From assembly GCA_012518275.1 (NCBI GenBank), contig JAAYSS010000009.1:1-41704 (forward strand): a stretch of 41,704 nucleotides of DNA, in the 5' to 3' direction. A model generated the notes under the pieces. It saw only the letters and a list, made by a program, of their open reading frames with translations, ran no database searches and was not told where the DNA came from. Of this stretch, positions 1 through 8,375 are shown piece after piece. Position 1 is the first letter of the stretch. Each line of letters opens with the position of its first letter. This DNA comes from Bacteroidales bacterium. GTDB taxonomy: Bacteria > Bacteroidota > Bacteroidia > Bacteroidales > Paludibacteraceae. The position numbers were made by a program, and so were the translations under genes.

Positions 1-655
1 ACATTAACCCAGATTTGGACTTCAACCTATGAAAATAAGGCTCCCACCCTTCTGTTTCAGCTCCATAATTGTTAATTAAATCGCCTGCTAACACGATAAT
101 ATCAACATTTTGCTCGTTGATTAGCTTAATAATTGGTTCCATGATGTTGAATTTTCTATTCCAATTACCAAGATGCAAGTCAGCAATCAGAGCTATTTTA
201 TACCCGTCAAAACCTTTGGGAAGTTCATGAATATAAGTCGTTTGTTTTTTTACATAAAAATCATCTCGAGTGACAATAAGCCCATAGGTAATGATTGAAG
301 CAAACAGAATCCCCAAGGCAAATCCAATCTGTCTAAAAATATATGTATAGGTATTGAAAATACGGTTGTACAGCCAATTGACATAGTAGAAAAAGATATA
401 AATGACTTTGGGAATATATATAAGTGTTAGTGCAATAAACACCCATGAAATACGAGCAGAAAGGACGAAATCATCGGAATGACGCAAGCCGTATCTGATA
501 TAAAAAAACGTAATAATAAACAATCCGACAGGGACTAACGACAACCATCGAAACCATCGATAAAAATCGTGCTTCTTCATTTTACGATAAAACCACCAGT
601 CCGGAAGAATCATCGAAATGGATAGCGTCAGGATTGTCCATAAATACATCGCCAT
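1..655 (-). CDS. Membrane-anchored metallophosphoesterase (3' end cut off)
   Basis: I read this frame directly from the minus strand; it has no stop inside the window, so the protein is C-terminally truncated by the left edge. The start is ATG at 655-653. The first 150 residues or so contain about four hydrophobic segments, followed by a soluble part with YKIALIADLHLGNW and, 40 residues on, IIVLAGDLINNYG. These are the first two metal-binding motifs (DxH and GD) of calcineurin-like phosphoesterases. The N-terminal membrane anchor followed by a phosphoesterase domain resembles YkuE/YaeI-type enzymes, some of which act on lipid-linked pyrophosphates. The remaining motifs (GNHD, GHxH) lie outside the window and the substrate is unknown. 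It is divergent from the M48 protease gene. Confidence 0.85.
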   Translation of the reverse strand, partial: MAMYLWTILTLSISMILPDWWFYRKMKKHDFYRWFRWLSLVPVGLFIITFFYIRYGLRHSDDFVLSARISWVFIALTLIYIPKVIYIFFYYVNWLYNRIFNTYTYIFRQIGFALGILFASIITYGLIVTRDDFYVKKQTTYIHELPKGFDGYKIALIADLHLGNWNRKFNIMEPIIKLINEQNVDIIVLAGDLINNYGAETEGWEPYFHRLKSKSGLM

Positions 656-746
656 ATGCTATGCAAGATTCTTTGATTTCGCTTACAAATTTAATACTTC
701 CTGTGAAATTTATCACAAGATTCTGTTTTAATTCTATGAAAAGACA

Positions 747-754
747 TATCTTTG
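747..754 (+). promoter_or_regulatory. -7 promoter element of the M48 protease gene
   Basis: TATCTTTG matches the Bacteroidota -7 consensus TAnnTTTG and lies 33 bp before the start codon at 788. No clean -33 TTTG is seen at the expected distance, so this is a half-match. Confidence 0.5.
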
Positions 755-787
755 TAACATTTAATCTAAAAAAATCAATATTTTGAT

Positions 788-2017
788 ATGGCTAAAACGG
801 TTTTTATAATTATTATCATAATATTAATTGTTGATTTTATTTTTGAACGTTTTCTTGCTTATCTTAATATCCGTTCGTCAAAACAACCTATTCCTGAGCT
901 ACTTTCAGGGATTTATGATGAAGCCAAATATAAAAAACAGCAGATGTATCTGAATGTAAATTCCCGTTTTGGGATGATTACTACTACTTTCAGCTTTCTG
1001 ATAATAATGTTGATGTTCGGTTTTGGTGGATTTGGATGGCTTGATTCTGTTGTAAATGAATGGTTTGCAAGTCCAATTTTGGTTTCGCTCGTATTTTTTG
1101 CTATCTTATTCATTGCTAACGATATTCTTTCCACTCCATTTGAAATTTACGACACATTCGTGATTGAAGAGCGGTTTGGATTTAACAAAACAACTCCAAA
1201 GACTTTCGTATTTGACAAGCTAAAAGGGTATTTACTTACTTTGATTATTGGCGGTGGAATTTTAGCGCTTATCATGTGGATTTATCACTTAAATCCAAAA
1301 TATTTTTGGTTAATAGCTTGGGCGTGTGTTTCGGCATTTGGTCTGTTCATGGGTATGTTTTATTCCGAATTAATCGTTCCGCTTTTCAACAAGCAAACAC
1401 CGCTCGAACCCGGTGAATTGCGTGATGCTATCGAAAAGTTTAGCACAAAAGCCGATTTTAGTTTGAAGAATATCTATGTGATTGACGGCTCAAAACGCTC
1501 TACCAAATCAAATGCGTATTTTACTGGTTTGGGAAAGAAGAAACGTATTGTTTTGTATGACACTTTGATGGATGAACTTACTACTGATGAAATAGTTGCA
1601 GTTTTAGCTCATGAAATCGGACATAACAAATACAAACATATGTTGAAAAATATGGTAATTGCACTACCCTATAATTTACTGATATTCTTTTTGTTAGGAA
1701 TTTTTCTAAAAAGTGATGTGCTCGCGCAAGCACTGGGCGGTACACAAGCAAATTTTCATCTAAATCTTTTGGCGTTTGGAATATTGTATTCGCCAATTTC
1801 GATGATTTTGGGACTTTTGATGAATATTCTTTCAAGGAAATTTGAATATCAAGCCGATAATTTTGTAAAAACAAGTGGATTAGCAAAAGATTTGATTTCT
1901 TCCTTGAAAAAAATCACATCTCAGGCTCTTTCAAATCTTACCCCGCATCCGACTTATGTTTTTGTGAATTACTCACACCCAACGCTTTTACAGCGGGTGA
2001 AAAATCTTATATCGTGA
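788..2017 (+). CDS. M48 family (Ste24/CAAX protease 1-like) membrane metalloprotease
   Basis: This 409-residue multi-pass membrane protein has the organisation of Ste24-type zinc proteases. Hydrophobic segments lie at about 3-20, 60-80, 95-113, 148-166, 172-192, 290-307 and 325-345. The zinc site HEIGH is at 275-279 within AVLAHEIGHNKYKH, and the third ligand is probably the Glu of EYQAD near 353. The family signature around DGSKRSTKSNAYFTG (about 233-247) is intact. Eukaryotic Ste24 trims prenylated proteins; bacterial homologues are thought to act in membrane protein quality control, and CAAX substrates are not expected here. A -7 promoter element precedes it. The gap to hppA is only 38 bp without a terminator, so cotranscription is possible. 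Confidence 0.92.
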   Translation: MAKTVFIIIIIILIVDFIFERFLAYLNIRSSKQPIPELLSGIYDEAKYKKQQMYLNVNSRFGMITTTFSFLIIMLMFGFGGFGWLDSVVNEWFASPILVSLVFFAILFIANDILSTPFEIYDTFVIEERFGFNKTTPKTFVFDKLKGYLLTLIIGGGILALIMWIYHLNPKYFWLIAWACVSAFGLFMGMFYSELIVPLFNKQTPLEPGELRDAIEKFSTKADFSLKNIYVIDGSKRSTKSNAYFTGLGKKKRIVLYDTLMDELTTDEIVAVLAHEIGHNKYKHMLKNMVIALPYNLLIFFLLGIFLKSDVLAQALGGTQANFHLNLLAFGILYSPISMILGLLMNILSRKFEYQADNFVKTSGLAKDLISSLKKITSQALSNLTPHPTYVFVNYSHPTLLQRVKNLIS

Positions 2018-2055
2018 ATTAAATTAATTAACTAATTAACAATAAATTAATAAAT

Positions 2056-4266
2056 ATGGAAAACAGTTCTTTTTTCTTTTTAGTTCCTTTTTCGTCAATT
2101 TTGGCATTGGGATTTGCGTATTACTTTTTTCGCTCTATGATGAAACAGAGTGAAGGAACTCCGACTATGAAGCAGATTGCACTTTACGTGCGTGAAGGTG
2201 CTATGTCATATCTAAAACAGCAGTACAAGGTAGTTGCAATAGTATTCATCATACTGGCATTAATTTTTGGGGTGATGGCGTTTTTTGGATTGCAAAATTC
2301 GTGGGTGCCGTTTGCTTTTTTAACAGGTGGATTTTTCTCCGGATTAGCCGGATTTTTTGGTATGAAAACTGCCACTTACGCATCGGCACGTACTGCACAT
2401 GCAGCTTCAAAATCACTTAACAACGGTCTTCAAATTGCATTCCGGTCAGGTGCTGTCATGGGTTTGGTGGTTGTAGGACTGGCTCTGCTTGATATTGCGC
2501 TTTGGTTCTTGGTGTTGAATTATTTTATTGCCGATGCAGATCCGGGACATAAACTTATTGTTATTACCACTACGATGCTGACCTTCGGAATGGGTGCTTC
2601 CACGCAAGCACTTTTTGCTCGTGTAGGCGGTGGAATTTATACAAAAGCTGCCGATGTGGGAGCAGACCTGGTTGGAAAAGTGGAAGCCGGAATTCCGGAA
2701 GATGATCCGAGAAACCCTGCAACAATTGCTGATAATGTAGGTGACAACGTAGGCGACGTGGCAGGAATGGGTGCCGACCTGTATGAAAGTTATTGTGGTT
2801 CAATCCTTGCAACGGCTGCATTAGGCGCTTCAGCTTTTCTTTTACAGCCCGAGATTCAATTAAAAGCCGTTTTTGCTCCGATGCTTATTGCGGCGGCAGG
2901 CGTTATCTTGTCAATTTTAGGAATTTTCTTGGTAAAAACTGATGAGCAAGCCGATATGAAAAAACTGATGAAAGCGCTTAACCGTGGTGTTAATACAAGC
3001 GCTTTCTTGACGGCTATCTCTACTTTTGTGATTTTGTATTTACTCCAAATTCCAAACTGGATAGGACTTTCATTTTCAGTTATTACAGGATTGATTGCAG
3101 GAATTATTATCGGTCAATCGACTGAATACTATACTTCTCACTCATTCAAACCGACACAAAAAATTGCTGAGAGTGGTGAAACTGGTCCGGCTACGGTAAT
3201 CATATCAGGAATTGGTACAGGTATGCTTTCTACTGCCATTCCAGTACTGACAATCGCCATTGCTATTGTCATAGCATTTTTGAGCGCTACCGGATTTGAC
3301 ATTCAAAATATGATTTCGGCGGAAAACCTAAGCAAAGGGTTATACGGAATCGGAATTGCGGCTGTAGGTATGCTTTCAACGCTCGGAATTACACTTGCCA
3401 CAGATGCCTACGGACCCATTGCTGATAACGCTGGTGGAAACGCACAAATGGCAGGACTTGAACCCGAAGTGCGTAAACGTACTGATGCACTTGATGCACT
3501 GGGAAACACTACTGCAGCCACCGGAAAAGGTTTTGCTATTGGTTCTGCGGCTTTGACAGCATTGGCTCTTTTGGCATCGTATATTGAAGAGATAAAAATT
3601 GGTCTTGTGCGAATCGGTGAAAAGACATTGACACTTGCGAATGGTGATATTATTGAAACTACAAAGGCATCATTCGTAGATTTTATGAATTATTATGAAA
3701 TCAATTTAATGAACCCTAAAGTGCTGGTAGGCGTGTTTATCGGCTCTATGATGGCATTTTTATTCTGTGGATTAACCATGAATGCCGTGGGTCGTGCAGC
3801 CCAACAAATGGTTAATGAAGTTCGTCGTCAATTCCAAGAAATCAAAGGGATCTTAACAGGGGAAGCTATCCCTGATTATGCTCGATGTGTAGAAATCTCC
3901 ACTAAAGGTGCCCAGCGAGAAATGCTTCTACCTTCTATTTTGGCTATTATCGCACCAATTTTGACCGGATTAATTTTTGGTGTTTCTGGTGTAATGGGAC
4001 TTCTGATTGGTGGATTAGGCTCCGGATTTGTGCTTGCAATATTTATGGCAAATGCAGGTGGAGCTTGGGATAACGCCAAAAAATATGTAGAAGATGGACA
4101 CTTTGGGGGGAAAGGTTCCGAAAGCCACAAAGCTTGTGTGGTAGGCGACACCGTAGGAGACCCTTTCAAGGATACATCCGGTCCGTCGCTTAATATTCTG
4201 ATTAAATTGATGAGTATGGTTTCAATTGTGATGGCAGGATTAACTGCTTCGTGGAGCTTGTTATAA
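2056..4266 (+). CDS. hppA: Membrane-bound ion-pumping pyrophosphatase (K+-dependent type)
   Basis: The 736-residue protein hydrolyses cytoplasmic pyrophosphate and uses the energy to pump Na+ and/or H+ across the inner membrane. Length and the dense pattern of about 16 membrane spans fit the family. The substrate-binding block begins with DDPRNPATIADNVGDNVGDV (216-235) and continues with AGMGADLYESY. Near the C-terminus the second acidic block VVGDTVGDPFKDTSGPS is intact. The motif GNTTAATGKGF (483-493) has Ala at the position where potassium-independent enzymes carry Lys, so this should be a K+-dependent pump. Characterised Bacteroides enzymes of this type move both Na+ and H+; ion choice here is inference. 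It follows the M48 gene by 38 bp and ends at a strong bidirectional terminator. Confidence 0.96.
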   Translation: MENSSFFFLVPFSSILALGFAYYFFRSMMKQSEGTPTMKQIALYVREGAMSYLKQQYKVVAIVFIILALIFGVMAFFGLQNSWVPFAFLTGGFFSGLAGFFGMKTATYASARTAHAASKSLNNGLQIAFRSGAVMGLVVVGLALLDIALWFLVLNYFIADADPGHKLIVITTTMLTFGMGASTQALFARVGGGIYTKAADVGADLVGKVEAGIPEDDPRNPATIADNVGDNVGDVAGMGADLYESYCGSILATAALGASAFLLQPEIQLKAVFAPMLIAAAGVILSILGIFLVKTDEQADMKKLMKALNRGVNTSAFLTAISTFVILYLLQIPNWIGLSFSVITGLIAGIIIGQSTEYYTSHSFKPTQKIAESGETGPATVIISGIGTGMLSTAIPVLTIAIAIVIAFLSATGFDIQNMISAENLSKGLYGIGIAAVGMLSTLGITLATDAYGPIADNAGGNAQMAGLEPEVRKRTDALDALGNTTAATGKGFAIGSAALTALALLASYIEEIKIGLVRIGEKTLTLANGDIIETTKASFVDFMNYYEINLMNPKVLVGVFIGSMMAFLFCGLTMNAVGRAAQQMVNEVRRQFQEIKGILTGEAIPDYARCVEISTKGAQREMLLPSILAIIAPILTGLIFGVSGVMGLLIGGLGSGFVLAIFMANAGGAWDNAKKYVEDGHFGGKGSESHKACVVGDTVGDPFKDTSGPSLNILIKLMSMVSIVMAGLTASWSLL

Positions 4267-4287
4267 ATCAGTCGTTTAATTGTCCCG

Positions 4288-4332
4288 AAAAACTCCGACA
4301 AAGTTCAACACTCTGTCGGAGTTTTTGTTTTT
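4288..4332. terminator. Bidirectional terminator between hppA and cls
   Basis: A 13-bp perfect stem (4288-4300 paired with 4314-4326) with a 13-nt loop has a GC-rich core CTCCGACA, an A-run on the left and a T-run on the right. The two flanking genes converge, so it can serve both. Confidence 0.9.
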
Positions 4333-4356
4333 CTATTCGAAAAATAAAAATGTTCA

Positions 4357-5781
4357 CTACATTAACGGACTGAAAAGCCTTGCAAACGACTCTTTCATTT
4401 TTTGTCTCCGTTGCCGATTGTTCCATTCTTCGAGAGTTAGTTCTTTACAATGGACCATATCATCAATGAAAAGTCTTTTAAGATGTAACGCCGTTTTTTC
4501 ATCGTAAATAAATGCGTTTACTTCAAAATGTAACGTAAAGCTCCGCTCATCAATATTGGAAGAGCCGACGATTGACACAAAATCATCTATCACAATTGCC
4601 TTGCTGTGCATCATTCCCGCTTGATACTTGAAAACACGCACACCGGCTTCCAGTACATCACCAAGGTAGCTAGATGCGCTCAAGTCTGACAGACGAGAAT
4701 CTGATTTCTCAGGAATCATTAGCCTTATCTCCGTACCACTTAGTGCAGCCATTTGAATACAACCATTTACCAGTTCGTTAGGCATAAAATAGGGCGTATG
4801 AATGTATACGTAGTGGTTTGCAGCCATTATAGCGTTGCAAATTCCTTGCATAATGGCTTGCCAGTCGGTATCAGGTCCGGAAGAAACGGTTTGAATGATA
4901 TTTTTACTAAACTTGATAGGTGTAGGAAAATATTTTTCATCTGTAATCAACTTCCTTTCAACAAAAAACCAATCGATTAAAAATAACTTTTGAATGCCGT
5001 GAACCCCCGCTCCTTCTATGCGGACTACGGTGTCACGCCATTTGCCAAGTGAGCTTCCATAGAGATATCGGTCGGCTATGTTAATTCCGCCCGTAAACCC
5101 AACAACTCCGTCAATTACAATCAGCTTTCGGTGGTTTCGATAATTAATTTTGCTCCTTCTCACACGTAGTCTTAACGGTAAAAAAGGTTTGGCGTGCACA
5201 CCTGCTGTACGAAGTGAACGAAGGTAATTTTTTGATAATTTGTAACTGCCGATATAGTCGTAAATCATCCTTACACGTACTCCTTCTTTACTTTTCTGAA
5301 TCAATAATTTACGTAGTTCATTCGATATTTTATCGTCTTCAAAGATAAAAAACTCGATATGAATATGGTTTTTTGCATTGCGGATGGCTTCAAAAATAGA
5401 GTCAAAAATATTCTCGCCTACGGCAAAAACATCAATTTTGTTATGCGTGTACGCATCGGCTTCGCTGTTTGCTTTCAGCATGTAAATCAACTTTAAAAAA
5501 TCGACATCTATACCACTATCATCCAACTCTTTAAGGTCTATAGCCGCACAAGGGCGCATATTAATACGCTGAATACTTTTTTGTGAAATTATCTTCCGTT
5601 TTCGATAGTCCTGCCCGAAAATTAGATACAGGAAAAGTCCAACAAACGGAATAAAAATCAATACCACCAACCATGAAATTGACTTATGTGGATTCCGATT
5701 TTCAAGCAAAATAACGGAAATGGTTGATAGAATTATATAAATATAAAAAGCATACAGTATAATTCGTAAAATATCGTGCAT
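4357..5781 (-). CDS. cls: Cardiolipin synthase (PLD superfamily)
   Basis: The 474-residue protein joins two phosphatidylglycerol molecules (or PG and another phospholipid) into cardiolipin at the inner membrane. Two membrane spans at about 5-24 and 36-56 form the usual PLDc_N anchor. Two HxKxxxxD catalytic motifs are complete: NHRKLIVID (His217, Lys219, Asp224) and MHSKAIVID (His392, Lys394, Asp399). Each is followed by the expected GG/GSxN segment (GFTGGINIADR and IVGSSNIDERS). Length matches ClsA-type enzymes. It is transcribed towards hppA, and 102 bp separate it from ribD upstream on the same strand. Confidence 0.95.
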   Translation of the reverse strand: MHDILRIILYAFYIYIILSTISVILLENRNPHKSISWLVVLIFIPFVGLFLYLIFGQDYRKRKIISQKSIQRINMRPCAAIDLKELDDSGIDVDFLKLIYMLKANSEADAYTHNKIDVFAVGENIFDSIFEAIRNAKNHIHIEFFIFEDDKISNELRKLLIQKSKEGVRVRMIYDYIGSYKLSKNYLRSLRTAGVHAKPFLPLRLRVRRSKINYRNHRKLIVIDGVVGFTGGINIADRYLYGSSLGKWRDTVVRIEGAGVHGIQKLFLIDWFFVERKLITDEKYFPTPIKFSKNIIQTVSSGPDTDWQAIMQGICNAIMAANHYVYIHTPYFMPNELVNGCIQMAALSGTEIRLMIPEKSDSRLSDLSASSYLGDVLEAGVRVFKYQAGMMHSKAIVIDDFVSIVGSSNIDERSFTLHFEVNAFIYDEKTALHLKRLFIDDMVHCKELTLEEWNNRQRRQKMKESFARLFSPLM

Positions 5782-5883
5782 TCTGATTAGTTAAGTGGTT
5801 AATTGTTTGGTTATTGTGGGTTAAATTCTAAAAATTAATCATCATTTTTGGCAAAAATTTACTAAAAAACAATGACAAAAGTC

Positions 5884-6960
5884 TTATCTACTTCCTAAAA
5901 CTGTTCTTGTAATATGCTTACACGAATGTCCTTCTATTATCTGCTCTGAGCAATAACAAATATCCTGTATTACAGGTGATTTAACCCCATTATTTAATAT
6001 TTGTGTTGATGTTTCCACTTGGGCTTCATCCCACAGACCAAGGCGAATAAAACTATTCAGCAATTTAGCGCCTCCTTCTACTAATATGGAATGAATATTT
6101 CGTTTTCCAAGTTCATTTAAGACAAATTGCAAATTATTTTCCGTATTCTCTAAAAAAATATATTTCACATTCTTTGAAGATTCACGTAATTCATTGCTAA
6201 ATATAATTGTTTTTGATTCCCCATTTTTAATCAATACATCTGCAGGAATTTTTCCACTTTTATCGAAAGTTATTCGTGTCGGATTTTTTCCACACCAATA
6301 ACGGACTGTAAGCAAAGGATTGTCAAGTAGAATCGTATTTGTACCAACCATAATTCCCATATTTTCGGCACGCATTTTATGAGTAAACCGGGTGGTTATA
6401 TCATTCGAAATGCGAAGTGCTTTCGATAAATTTTCAGTTCTTAAGTAATCTATAAAGCCGTCAGCAGTTTGTGCCCATTTAAGCAAAACAAACGGTCGTT
6501 TCTTTTCCTGCAAAATGATAAAACGCTTATTCAATTCTCGTGATTCATTTTCAAGCACGCCAACCTTTACGCAAATACCTGCATCACGCATTAACGCAAC
6601 TCCTTTGCCTGACACTTTCGGATTCGGGTCCAAACAACCGATGACTACACGTTTTATTTTCTTTGTAATAATTAGGTCAGCACAGGGTGGAGTATTTCCA
6701 AAGTGCGCACAAGGTTCCAAGTTCACATATAAAGTAGACTCGGATAGAATCGATTGATTTTCTACCGAGTAAATAGCATTTCGTTCTGCATGAGTTTCTC
6801 CATATTGTTGATGCCAACCTTCACCGATTATCGTGTCATTATGAACTATTATGGCACCAACCATTGGATTGGGTGCAACAAAGTTTCTGCCTAACTCAGC
6901 AAGAGAAAGGCAACGAGCCATGTATTTTTCATCTTGTGTCATAGTCATAGCTTGTGTCAA
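5884..6960 (-). CDS. ribD: Bifunctional riboflavin biosynthesis deaminase/reductase
   Basis: RibD carries out steps two and three of riboflavin synthesis: deamination of the pyrimidine product of GTP cyclohydrolase II, then NADPH-dependent reduction of the ribose side chain. The 358-residue length is typical. The N-terminal zinc deaminase shows HAERNAI (His57, catalytic Glu59) and PCAHFGNTPPC (Cys84, Cys93). The reductase domain covers about 150-358 and includes KWAQTADGFID and the glycine stretch LVEGGAKLLNSF. Several methionines lie near the start (residues 1, 5, 7 and 14). A -7-like element (TATTTTTG, 6975-6968) sits only 8 bp upstream of the first one, so one of the internal starts may be used. 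No FMN riboswitch is visible upstream and no other rib genes are adjacent. Confidence 0.95.
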   Translation of the reverse strand: MTQAMTMTQDEKYMARCLSLAELGRNFVAPNPMVGAIIVHNDTIIGEGWHQQYGETHAERNAIYSVENQSILSESTLYVNLEPCAHFGNTPPCADLIITKKIKRVVIGCLDPNPKVSGKGVALMRDAGICVKVGVLENESRELNKRFIILQEKKRPFVLLKWAQTADGFIDYLRTENLSKALRISNDITTRFTHKMRAENMGIMVGTNTILLDNPLLTVRYWCGKNPTRITFDKSGKIPADVLIKNGESKTIIFSNELRESSKNVKYIFLENTENNLQFVLNELGKRNIHSILVEGGAKLLNSFIRLGLWDEAQVETSTQILNNGVKSPVIQDICYCSEQIIEGHSCKHITRTVLGSR

Positions 6961-7210
6961 GACAAAGCAAAAATACGATTTTTAACTCAATTGCGTAAAT
7001 ATTTTTTTATATTTTAAAAATCGATGTTATTAATCTTGGAAATTTATTTAATTTTTACTTGAAAAGAACTCATCTGATTGACCGAAAAGTACATTTTTAG
7101 GGCATTCAGTTAAGTTATAAAATTTCGATATCTTTATATTTTATTCATCTGAATAGCATAATCAGAAATATTCTCTGCCATGATATTGAACTATGATTGA
7201 ATTTTTTATG

Positions 7211-7218
7211 TAAGTTTG
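7211..7218 (+). promoter_or_regulatory. -7 promoter element that fixes the oxidoreductase start
   Basis: TAAGTTTG matches TAnnTTTG, with an ATTG 22 bp upstream. It lies inside a longer reading frame opening at TTG 7197, so translation most likely starts at the downstream ATG at 7245. Confidence 0.55.
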
Positions 7219-7244
7219 TAGAGTTAAGTTTAAAAATTGTAATT

Positions 7245-8300
7245 ATGATTCGTACAGGTATTATCGGCTATGGCTTATCAGGAAGAGTATTTCACGCACC
7301 TTTTATTGATGTGGTGGATGGGTTTGAATTGACTAAAATAAGTACTTCAGATCCAGAAAAGATAAAACTTATCCATCAACGGTATCCGAATACGCTAGTT
7401 GTGCCGGGTGCAGATGAGATTATCAACGACCCAAAAATTGACTTGGTGATTGTTACTTCACCCAATACGGTGCATTTCAGTCAAGCAAAACAAGCTCTTT
7501 TAGCAGGAAAGCACGTGGTGGTTGAAAAACCATTTACCAACACTTCTTCCGAAGCGGATGAATTAATTGAACTGGGTAAGAAACAGGGAAAAATAGTAAC
7601 AGCTTACCATAACCGCCGCTTCGTAAGCGACACGAAAACCGTTAAGAAAATCCTTGCAAGCGGATTGTTGGGTGAAATTGTGGATTATGAAACGCATTTT
7701 GACCGTTACCGTCCTGAACCGCGAGCTACCGGTTATTGGCGTGAAAAGCCGTTGCCCGGTTCCGGAATTTTCTACGATTTAGGTTCACACCTGATTGATC
7801 AAGCGTTGCATCTTTTCGGCTTGCCAACAGCGGTAACAGCACAAATAAAATCACAACGACCGTGGGCAAAAGCCGACGATTGCTTTGATGTAAGGCTGCA
7901 CTACCCTACTCTAACTGTTACCTTGAAATCATCGATGCTGGCTAAAATCCCCGGTCCGACTTTTCAAATTCACGGCACAAAAGGTTCGTATGTAAAATAT
8001 GGCTTGGATGTGCAGGAAGAGAATTTGAACAAAGGGATGATTCCCAACACGCCCGATTGGGGAAAAGAACCCGAAAGCATTTGGGGAAAACTTATCACGG
8101 AATATAACGGTGTGAAAATTAACAGCGTGGTGGAAAGCGAAAACGGAGATTACCGCGATTATTTTATCAATCTGCGTGATACCATTCTCGGTAAAGCAGA
8201 ACTTGCCGTAAAACCGGAAGAAGCCCGCAATGTGATACGAGTTATTGAATTGGCATTTCAAAGCAGCAAAGAAGGACGAACTGTGGAATACAACAAATAA
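7245..8300 (+). CDS. Gfo/Idh/MocA family oxidoreductase, YdgJ-like
   Basis: The 351-residue protein is an NAD(P)-dependent sugar-type oxidoreductase. The Rossmann motif GIIGYGLSGRVFHAPF is at the N-terminus, followed by the family motif VVVEKPFTNTSSEAD and the C-terminal domain motif YDLGSHLIDQALHLFG. The overall pattern, including HNRRF and ETHFDRYRPEPR, resembles Escherichia coli YdgJ, a scyllo-inositol-type dehydrogenase. The actual substrate is not evident because no sugar or inositol genes are adjacent. I chose ATG at 7245 rather than TTG at 7197 because a -7 promoter element lies between them and the Rossmann strand normally begins a few residues from the N-terminus. It ends just before a bidirectional hairpin. 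Confidence 0.9.
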   Translation: MIRTGIIGYGLSGRVFHAPFIDVVDGFELTKISTSDPEKIKLIHQRYPNTLVVPGADEIINDPKIDLVIVTSPNTVHFSQAKQALLAGKHVVVEKPFTNTSSEADELIELGKKQGKIVTAYHNRRFVSDTKTVKKILASGLLGEIVDYETHFDRYRPEPRATGYWREKPLPGSGIFYDLGSHLIDQALHLFGLPTAVTAQIKSQRPWAKADDCFDVRLHYPTLTVTLKSSMLAKIPGPTFQIHGTKGSYVKYGLDVQEENLNKGMIPNTPDWGKEPESIWGKLITEYNGVKINSVVESENGDYRDYFINLRDTILGKAELAVKPEEARNVIRVIELAFQSSKEGRTVEYNK

Positions 8301-8301
8301 T

Positions 8302-8330
8302 AAAAAACGGGTTTAGTACCCGTTTTTTTA
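8302..8330. terminator. Bidirectional terminator after the oxidoreductase
   Basis: The stem AAAAAACGGGT (8302-8312) pairs with ACCCGTTTTTT (8318-8328) across a 5-nt loop. The A-run and T-run let it work for both converging genes. Confidence 0.88.
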
Positions 8331-8375
8331 TTAAAAAGTATGCTTTATTAACCGTAAGACTGATTTCTTCAAGCA

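Noticed and set aside
5782-7244. FMN riboswitch controlling ribD
   Set aside because: Neither the gap before cls nor the leader of ribD shows the conserved FMN element; the ribD leader is too short and AT-rich.
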